From Saccharum officinarum (lineage: Eukaryota; Streptophyta; Magnoliopsida; Poales; Poaceae): a stretch of DNA of 64,000 bases. The stretch spans positions 16,472,214-16,536,213 of the forward strand of contig CM036188.1 of NCBI GenBank assembly GCA_020631735.1. Direction: 5' to 3'. The position numbers and the translations under genes are program-made. Below the pieces are notes generated by a model. That model saw only the letters and a list, made by a program, of their open reading frames with translations. It did no database searches and was not told the DNA's origin. This document shows positions 57,001-64,000 of the stretch, piece by piece (positions within the stretch are counted from its first letter, which is position 1; every line of letters starts with the position of its first letter).

Positions 57001-57709
57001 CTTTTTCAGCTTTATCTACCGAGATGGTGGCATATCCTTCTTGGATTATATTCCCATGAATCCTTGGTGTCTTGGTTCGGTCGATAGGATTAACAAGACC
57101 GATAGCCACCTTGATTGTGGAATTCTCCTTCGGAATGTGTAGCTCACACGTTGTACAAGGTTCAGTGACGTCATCCACAGGGAAGTGCAGTCCTGTGTCC
57201 CCTTGATTTGGTATCTCCGTGGAAGCGCAGCTGCTTTTCAACTGAACAGATTGGCTAATGTTGATTCCTGGCTCTGATGCCTGCTTGCTTGCACTCACTG
57301 CTATTTGCACTTGCCTTTTGATTTCCTCCTGCATTCTCGCTTCAAGGTTTTTTTCCCGCTCCTGTGCTTCACGCACCGCTTCCTCCAACCTCTGGAGCCG
57401 TTGTGCCTCTTCTTCCTTCTTTCTCTGGCGACTTCTGTAGGAAGGTCTGTCCTGAGGGAATCCATGCTCCCACGAGACACTTCCTTTGCCTCTAGTTCGG
57501 CCACCATGTTCAATAGTCCCGATGGCGTATGTCAGCTCATCCTTATCTCTGTTGGGCCTGAACGCACCACTAGCAGTAGCTCTCTGAGCATAAAACAATC
57601 TTTCTGCTGCTTCTTGCAGTCTTGCGCCATAAACGCACTTCCCTGTCTCCTGGTCTAGTGTTCCCCCATGAGCGAAAAACCAATTCTTTGCACGTTCTCC
57701 CCACTCGAG
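54097..57709 (-). mobile_element. CACTA element, second copy (left 3.6 kb), truncated by a retrotransposon
   Basis: The copy begins CACTAGTACAGAGACGGG and follows 34156-37766 almost base for base (offset 19,941, then 19,943 after the AT run), in the same orientation. At 57709 it is cut within exon 2 of the Transposase_24 gene, at CCACTCGAG, by an LTR. The remainder, if present, lies beyond 64 kb on the far side of that retroelement. Left flank ATA would be the 3-bp duplication. Confidence 0.9.
54638..57709 (-). pseudogene. Second copy of the Transposase_24/Ulp1 gene, 5' end cut off
   Basis: Exons corresponding to 2 (partial, 56853-57709), 3 (55728 to about 56759), 4 (55455-55637), 5 (55247-55357), 6 (55086-55158), 7 (54896 to about 55041) and 8 (54638-54781) are present. 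The encoded protein differs from the first copy at only about five residues in exons 2-3, for example PPDI for PPDV and GDFCVG for GDICVG. The exon 2 donor is GTAAGT here but GTACGT in the first copy. The same 44-nt, frame-breaking gap between exons 6 and 7 is present. Exon 1 and the start of exon 2 are separated by the retrotransposon. Confidence 0.85.
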
Positions 57710-60545
57710 TGTCACACCCATTTTTAAGGATAAAAATAGGATGTATAAAAGACTCATGTGCACCCCAGGAAACAGTCGCACACATAAGTTGACAAATTAC
57801 AAAGTATCATCACAGTGCTTATTACATAACAAATAAATATTTAAGACATAGTCTTGAACGATAGGTAATAATAACTAATAGTAATTCTTCAGCGGAAACT
57901 CCACACAGGGACACGGTTGACTGGTTGACATCAAGACTAGTACTCATTCCGATAATCTTCCTCATTATCTTCATCTGTTATGGTGGAAATAGCAAGAGTG
58001 AGTTCATGTCGAACTCCACAAATATAACACAGGGTTCATGAGGCTCAAAAAGGCTAGACACTGTTTAACTGCGTTTAGCTTTTTAATCATATATTAGCAA
58101 TTGAGTAGCATCAAGATAAACCACTTCCCATTAAAGAACCAATGATCAATTGTAATAAGGATAATGAATAGCATTAACATGAGCAAATAATAATCAACAA
58201 TAATTTAGCATGATATAACAGTTATGATCAACTATTCCATAAGAATCCCCAAGGCCGCTCGTATCCGTGAGCACGGCTAGTATACCAGTTTTTAACTCTG
58301 CGCAGAGGTGTACACTTTCACTGTAAGTCATGATTTCCAAATGAGTGGGGAGATCAAGCCCAAACACCCGAGAACCATATAAAGCCACTCAAAAGTTCGT
58401 CTAACAAGTTAGGGCCATTAGATTTCACTCGGCAGGCAGATGTAGAACCCCCCTTCCCTGTGGCACAACAACCGCAGCCTATACACACTAGGCCAGGGGC
58501 TCGGACTACACCCAACAAGGCAAGCCATTCTTACGCCATTTAAGGTAACCTCTAACAAGCTAGAAAAGGTCTCTTGAACAACTAAAGCCAGAGCCATATA
58601 GCCCTCACAGCTGTACTGTATATCCCGGTTATCACTTACAGATAAGTCCTTATGGAGAGAAACCAGAGCATCAAAATAATACACAAGCTCTAGCCCCCTT
58701 TTAACAACAATAAAATCATCTTAATAGTTGATTGCTTAATCCATTAATCAAATTACAAGATCATTGTTCTTAGTTTAAGCACTAGCAATAGCTACCCATA
58801 TGCATACCCAAGGTTGTCAAGGAATCAAGATAACAATCACTAAGTTATAATCTCTAAGGTTGTCAAGGTAAGCACATGCATATGTATGATAATTCAATGT
58901 ATAGGTAACAAGGATAGTCCTGTGTTATACTTGCCTTGATCAAAGCTCTCCAAGTGATACTGCTGACTTGGCTCAAAGTAATACTCCGAATCGTCCAAGT
59001 ACTGCTCACCTTCTATATTCGACCATCAATCAACAACACACATGCATCCAATCAAACATACACGAAGCAAACAAATAGATATAATTAGAACAGTACACCA
59101 ACAGTAACAAAACAGTAATAAAAGTTTATAAAACTCTTCTACACGTTTCTACGATCACACAGACGCAAAGATCACCAAAATCGGAGTTAAAACGTAAAAG
59201 TTATGAATTTTCTAAGATTTCCTATAGATAAATAAATACTTAATTATAAACTCGAAAAATAAATTATCAAAACTAACTGTAAACTATACTAACATGTAGA
59301 ATTCACAAATACGAACCTAACGCAACTTGAACGGATCATATCGGAGTTAAAACGAAGATTTTATGACCAAAACAGTTCTAGTGGCAAATCTGTAAATTGC
59401 TGAAAACGTATTTTTGATTTAACCGGTTGAAAATACGCCTTCCAAATGTGAAAACGTAATTTCAGCTTTACGTTTTGGACCGCGGGTTGATTCCCAGAAA
59501 CCCGAGGGTCTCTTTAACAAATTTACCATCTAACGGGTATCTTCTAATCTCATCCGTTGATCACAAGATGGACGGCTCATGTTCATCTTCAAGTGCACAG
59601 TGTTCACCCGATCGTCCCCTCCATGTCCGGCCGTCGGCCGCCATGCCCGCCATGGCCACCTCGCCGGAGTACGTCGGCCCCGCCTACTCCAACCACCATT
59701 CACCCCGCTACCAACTCCAATCGGTGGAGAAGCTCCACGCGATCTCATCTACCCGGTAAAGAATAGCTACGGTAGCCCGAGCTCTACACGCGGCAACAAG
59801 GGGACGGCGGCGCCATTGCCAACCACGGTGAACTTCAAAACCTACAGTAAACATCACCAAAACTCCAACGGAGAGCATGGGAAGTAAGAGGAGAGGAAAA
59901 CAAACTCACCCAAGCGAAAGACTTTGCCTCCGGTCCACCCGAAAGCCTCACCCGCTTCCAACCGAACTCGTCGGCACCGCCCAACCCTAGAGCTCGATTT
60001 CGTGTTGTGGAACTTGCGTTTTAGATGAAAAACGGAAACTAGATGACCTACACTTCCTATTTATGACCTCTACTAGACGTGTTCGGGTAGGAAACCCCGG
60101 GTAATGCGGATATGGCGGCGGTAGTTCACCGGTTCGGACGGAGTCCGTCTCGGTCACGAGGTTGAAGATGAAACGGAGACCAACAACTGGGACCCACACG
60201 TCAGCGGAAGAAAAGAGAAGGAGGCGGCTGCTGTGGCGCTGGGCTGGCTTGGGCCGCGGTCGTGGGCTCGGCTGCTGGGCCGGTTCGGGCGCAAGGAAGC
60301 AGGCCGTCGCGAACTGGGCTGGTCAACAGCAGGTAAGCTTTCTCTTTTTTTTTATTTACTTGCTTTCAAAAATATCTCAAATAAATTCTAATCCAAAATA
60401 AAATAAATCAAATCCACACCACACAATAAAAATTATATGCAACAGCATGAATGCAACACAAATATAATTTATTATTATTTTAGTTTTGTAATTATTTATT
60501 ATCTAACTTATTCCAATTTTGTTATCTCAAAATTTGGGTGTTACA
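57710..60545 (-). repeat. 3' LTR of a minus-strand chromovirus (2.84 kb)
   Basis: On the minus strand it begins TGTAACACCCAAATTTTG (60545) and ends ...GGGTGTGACA (57710). It follows pol and a polypurine tract, so it is the 3' LTR. Internally it shares long blocks with the LTRs at 6.4-21.6 kb, for example GGACTTATCTGTAAG, TCTAACAAGTTAGGGCCATT and GTACACTTTCACTG (some as complements). It inserted into CACTA copy 2; the 5 bp before it are TCGAG, and the matching flank is outside the window. Small open frames inside (59475-60401) are LTR leader sequence. Confidence 0.88.
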
Positions 60546-60562
60546 AATTCTACCCCCCTTAA
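60546..60562 (-). other. Polypurine tract of the chromovirus
   Basis: On the minus strand AAGGGGGGTAGAATT immediately precedes the LTR. Upstream of it is the phrase CTCGAGGACGAGATTC, also common to the related elements. Confidence 0.85.
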
Positions 60563-60590
60563 AAGAATCTCGTCCTCGAGATTGAACTGC

Positions 60591-63539
60591 TTACTCAAAT
60601 AACAGCGGATATGATTTCCTCAATTCATCCTCTCTTTCCCAAGTTGCCTCGGCCTCTGAATATCGATCCCACTGCACTTTACACATCTTAATAACCCGAC
60701 TTCGAGTAACTCTCTCAGCAATTTCTAAAATTTTGATCGGAAACTCTTCATATGTAAGATCTTCCTTAACAGTCAACTCTTCTAAAGGTATCTGCTCCTC
60801 AGGCACACGCAAACACTTCTTAAGTTGTGAAACATGGAACACATCATGTACTCTAGATAAATTCTCAGGCAACTCCAATTGGTAAGCAACTTCCCCACGT
60901 CTAGCAATAACTTTAAATGGTCCAACATACCTTGGTGCTAATTTACCTTTCATGTTAAATCTCTTCACACTTCTCATAGGTGACACCTTCAAATAGACAT
61001 AATCACCTACCTCAAAAACTAGATCCCTTCTCCTATTATCAGCATAACTCTTCTGACGAGACTGTGCTACTCTCAAATTCTCTCGAATCACTCGCACTTG
61101 ATCTTCTGCGTTTCTAAGAACATCTGTACCAAACACCTGAGATTCACCTGTCTGATCCCAAAACAATGGAGTTCTACACTTACGTCCATACAAAGCTTCA
61201 AACGGTGCCATCTTAAGACTCTGTTGATAACTGTTATTGTAAGAAAATTCTGCATAAGGCAAACTCTTATCCCAACTAGTTCCATATTGCAATGCACAGG
61301 CTCTCAACATATCCTCTAATACCTGGTTGGTCCTTTCAGTCTGTCCATCTGTCTGTGGATGATATGCTGTACTAAAATTCAATTTAGTTCCTAAAGATTC
61401 ATGCACAGCTTGCCAAAAGTGCGATGTAAACTGCGTACCTCGATCAGATACAATCTTCTTTGGTACTCCATGCAAACAGACTATTCTCTCCATATACAAC
61501 TCCGCCAATTTTGGTCCATGGTAAGTAGTCTTTACTGGTATAAAATGAGCAACTTTAGTTAACCGATCTACTATCACCCAAATAGAATCATAACCTCTCT
61601 GAGTACGCGGTAACCCTACTATAAAATCCATACCAACTTCCTCCCACTTCCATTCAGGAATCTTCATTGGTTGTAACAATCCAGCAGGTCTCTGATGCTC
61701 TGCTTTCACTCTCTGACAAGTGTCACACAATGCCACATACTCAGCCACATCTCGCTTTAATCCAACCCACCAATATTTCTGTTTCAGATCCAAATACATC
61801 TTAGTACTACCAGGATGAATAGAATAAGCTGACTCATGAGCTTCACGAAGAATTGCCTGTCTAATAGCTTGATCCTCAGGTACACACAGCCTCTTTCCAA
61901 ACCACAAAATTCCATTATCATCCATTTGAAAACCTGGTGACTTACCAATCACTATATCTTCCGCTATCTTCTTTAGTTTCTCATCCTTCAACTGGCCCTT
62001 GTAAATTTCTTGCTCTAAGGTAGGCTCTATCACTAATTCCATTGTATTAGTAACAATTCCCAAATTCAAATATTCAAATTCAGCACATAACTCACTAGTC
62101 ATAGACAACGTTCTTATCTCATTGGCATAACTCTTCCTACTAAGAGCATCAGCTACTACATTAGCCTTACCAGGATGATAGTGTATCTCAATATCATAAT
62201 CCTTAATCAACTCCAACCATCTGCGTTGCCTCAAATTCAGATCTGACTGAGTGAAAATATACTTCAAACTCTTATGATCAGTGTATATATCACTCTTATG
62301 TCCAATCAAATAATGTCTCCAAATCTTTAAAGCATGAACGACAGCTGCTAACTCCAAATCATGTGTAGGATAATTCAACTCATGCTTTCTTAACTGCCTG
62401 GATGCATAAGCCACAACTCTGCCTTCTTGCATAAGAACACATCCCAAACCTTGACGAGAAGCATCACAATAAATAGAAAACTTCTTACTCAAATCTGGTA
62501 AAACCAAAACAGGCGCTGTAGTCAACCTCTTTTTCAACTCCTCAAAACTAGCTTGACATTTATCTGACCACACAAACTTGGCATTCTTCTCTAACAGAGA
62601 TGTCATAGGTTTAGCAAGTTTAGAAAACCCTTCAATGAACCGTCTATAATATCCAGCTAAACCCAGGAAACTGCGAATCTCACTAACATCAGTAGGTGGT
62701 TTCCAATTCAATACATCCTTTACCTTGCCTGGATCCACTGATATACCTCCATTAGAAACAATATGACCAAGAAAAGAAACTTCCTTCAACCAAAACTCAC
62801 ATTTACTTCGCTTCGCATACAGTTTATGCTCTCTAAGCTTCTGCAATACCAACCTCAAATGTTCAGCATGCTCTACCTCTGTCTTGGAAAATACCAGTAT
62901 ATCATCAATAAACACTACCACAAACTTATCCAAGTATTCCATGAACACCTTATTCATCATGTACATAAAGTATGCAGGTGCATTGGTCAATCCAAACGAC
63001 ATAACAGTATACTCATACAATCCATACCTTGTAGTAAAAGCTGTCTTTGGAATATCAGAGGCACGAATCTTCAACTGATGATATCCAGAACGTAAATCAA
63101 TCTTAGAGAACACACAAGCACCTCTCAACTGATCAAACAAGTCATCAATCCGGGGCAAAGGATACTTATTCTTGATAGTTACTTCATTTAGTGACCGATA
63201 ATCAACACACATCCTCTGACCACCATCTTTCTTATCAACGAAAATAACTGGTGCTCCCCAAGGTGATGAACTAGGTCTAATAAAACCTTTATCTTGTAAT
63301 TCTTTAATTTGTTTCTTAAGTTCTTCTAATTCATCTACTCCCATCCTATATGGTCGTTTGGCTATAGGTGCAGTTCCAGGTAATAATTCAATAAGAAATT
63401 CAATGTCTCGGTCAGGTGGCATACCTGGCAATTCATCAGGGAAAACATCCGGAAATTCCTCAATCACTGAATTCTCTGCCTGATTTTGCATCATCCAGTC
63501 CATACCCAATATCACATCAATCCCAGATGATGTATACAA
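60591..63539 (-). CDS. pol: Chromovirus (Ty3/gypsy) pol: RT, RNase H, integrase, chromodomain
   Basis: The open frame of about 980 codons has no ATG at its start; it is open for about 19 codons above 63539 to a TGA. It opens with [11 protein letters not shown], the end of the protease. RT (about 60-240) has [10 protein letters not shown] and the catalytic FIDD at about 210-213. RNase H (about 350-450) has [13 protein letters not shown] and [10 protein letters not shown]. Integrase has an H-H-C-C zinc site ([16 protein letters not shown]), a D,D35E core ([29 protein letters not shown]) and a GPF/Y motif. A chromodomain ends the protein ([17 protein letters not shown]). This is the Tekay-like clade by domain order. 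The linker between protease and RT is far shorter than usual, and the protease catalytic half is not attached, so gag-pro is broken or elsewhere beyond 64 kb. Confidence 0.9.
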   Translation of the reverse strand: MYTSSGIDVILGMDWMMQNQAENSVIEEFPDVFPDELPGMPPDRDIEFLIELLPGTAPIAKRPYRMGVDELEELKKQIKELQDKGFIRPSSSPWGAPVIFVDKKDGGQRMCVDYRSLNEVTIKNKYPLPRIDDLFDQLRGACVFSKIDLRSGYHQLKIRASDIPKTAFTTRYGLYEYTVMSFGLTNAPAYFMYMMNKVFMEYLDKFVVVFIDDILVFSKTEVEHAEHLRLVLQKLREHKLYAKRSKCEFWLKEVSFLGHIVSNGGISVDPGKVKDVLNWKPPTDVSEIRSFLGLAGYYRRFIEGFSKLAKPMTSLLEKNAKFVWSDKCQASFEELKKRLTTAPVLVLPDLSKKFSIYCDASRQGLGCVLMQEGRVVAYASRQLRKHELNYPTHDLELAAVVHALKIWRHYLIGHKSDIYTDHKSLKYIFTQSDLNLRQRRWLELIKDYDIEIHYHPGKANVVADALSRKSYANEIRTLSMTSELCAEFEYLNLGIVTNTMELVIEPTLEQEIYKGQLKDEKLKKIAEDIVIGKSPGFQMDDNGILWFGKRLCVPEDQAIRQAILREAHESAYSIHPGSTKMYLDLKQKYWWVGLKRDVAEYVALCDTCQRVKAEHQRPAGLLQPMKIPEWKWEEVGMDFIVGLPRTQRGYDSIWVIVDRLTKVAHFIPVKTTYHGPKLAELYMERIVCLHGVPKKIVSDRGTQFTSHFWQAVHESLGTKLNFSTAYHPQTDGQTERTNQVLEDMLRACALQYGTSWDKSLPYAEFSYNNSYQQSLKMAPFEALYGRKCRTPLFWDQTGESQVFGTDVLRNAEDQVRVIRENLRVAQSRQKSYADNRRRDLVFEVGDYVYLKVSPMRSVKRFNMKGKLAPRYVGPFKVIARRGEVAYQLELPENLSRVHDVFHVSQLKKCLRVPEEQIPLEELTVKEDLTYEEFPIKILEIAERVTRSRVIKMCKVQWDRYSEAEATWEREDELRKSYPLLFE

Positions 63540-63559
63540 TAGATAAACAAAATCTGATT

Positions 63560-63930
63560 TTCTGGGCGAACTCCAATTTCAGCAACTCAGTAAAACTGTC
63601 ATATCTCGAGCTACAGACATCCAATTCAGATGATCTTTACATGGTTGGAAAGCTTATAAAATTACCTACAACTCGTATTCACAACACTTTTTCTGATTCT
63701 GTCAATAAATTGGTCAAAAACTGAACTTAACAGAAACTGTTCCAGATTTCCAGACTGTGCAGTAACTCCAACTTGAAACAGGTATATCTCTTAACTCATA
63801 ATAGATATTAAGGTGATTCTTGTGGGATTGGAAAGATATAGAAGTCTAATTATTCCCAGTAAAATTTCTTAAATTTCTCATGAACGGATTTTAAGTTATT
63901 TCTAAAACATCCCAGACTGATCCAATAATC
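63560..63930 (-). repeat. Conserved noncoding module, copy C
   Basis: Landmarks GGTTGGAAAGCTTATAAAAT, ACAGAAACTGTTCCAG and AAGATATAGAAGTCTAAT parallel copies A (11880-12240) and B (18478-18800). It lies directly upstream of the pol frame, where protease codons would be expected, and is closed in all frames. The element continues beyond 64 kb. Confidence 0.6.
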
Positions 63931-64000
63931 AGCAAAGGACAGAACTAATTTAACCTCATATTCAACTAATATATCTTGATCAAACTTAATATTCTTAACC

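Overview
This 64-kb window is nuclear DNA of a flowering plant, almost certainly a grass. The supporting signs are F-box/FBD gene remnants of the large grass type, several chromovirus-type Ty3/gypsy LTRs with initiator-Met tRNA primer sites, CACTA elements with CCGGGACTAAAGG subterminal repeats, Tourist-like MITEs, GC-rich 5' ends and plant-like introns. I see no prokaryotic organisation, no rRNA or tRNA genes and no complete cellular gene. Nearly everything is mobile DNA or gene debris. The species cannot be named from the sequence alone.

Layout. 0.2-3.3 kb: a decayed hAT-like transposon. 3.6-4.0 kb: a dispersed repeat that recurs at 30.7-31.1 kb. 6.2-23.0 kb: one F-box gene on the minus strand, split by a 15.2-kb retrotransposon nest. 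Exons 1-2 lie at 21.7-23.0 kb and the third exon at 6.17-6.35 kb. The nest (6,407-21,643) has a perfect GGTAT target duplication on both sides, but its two LTRs face opposite directions. A second, non-autonomous LTR element (7,268-16,298) sits inside its left LTR. 23.1-28.6 kb: a 1-kb poly(A) retroposon with a 14-bp target duplication, a hAT-like end, a PIF/Harbinger-type element with GC-rich cargo, a CACTA terminus with foldback subterminal repeats, and direct repeats. 28.9 kb: a second, truncated F-box 5' end.

34,156-44,866 is a structurally complete 10.7-kb CACTA element with TGG target duplications. All its genes are on the minus strand: a GRF zinc-finger protein with a C-terminal membrane segment, an uninterrupted 1,118-residue TNP2-type transposase, and a multi-exon Transposase_24 gene that ends in a Ulp1-like cysteine protease. 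The third gene has its own TATA-like box and its own internal array of subterminal-type motifs. 44.9-54.1 kb holds gene debris (an RCC1-repeat exon and three exons of an LRR receptor kinase of the NIK/SERK type), a 194-bp tandem duplication, a Tourist MITE and a 41-bp micro-retroposition.

54,097-57,709 is a second, nearly identical copy of the CACTA 3' portion in the same orientation. It is cut by a minus-strand chromovirus whose 3' LTR (57,710-60,545) and pol gene (RT, RNase H, integrase, chromodomain; 60,591-63,539) run to the end of the window. The most interesting signals are the inverted-LTR insertion with an intact target duplication, a noncoding module of about 400 bp shared by three different LTR elements, the internal motif array of the CACTA element, and the RCC1/LRR-kinase fragment pair.
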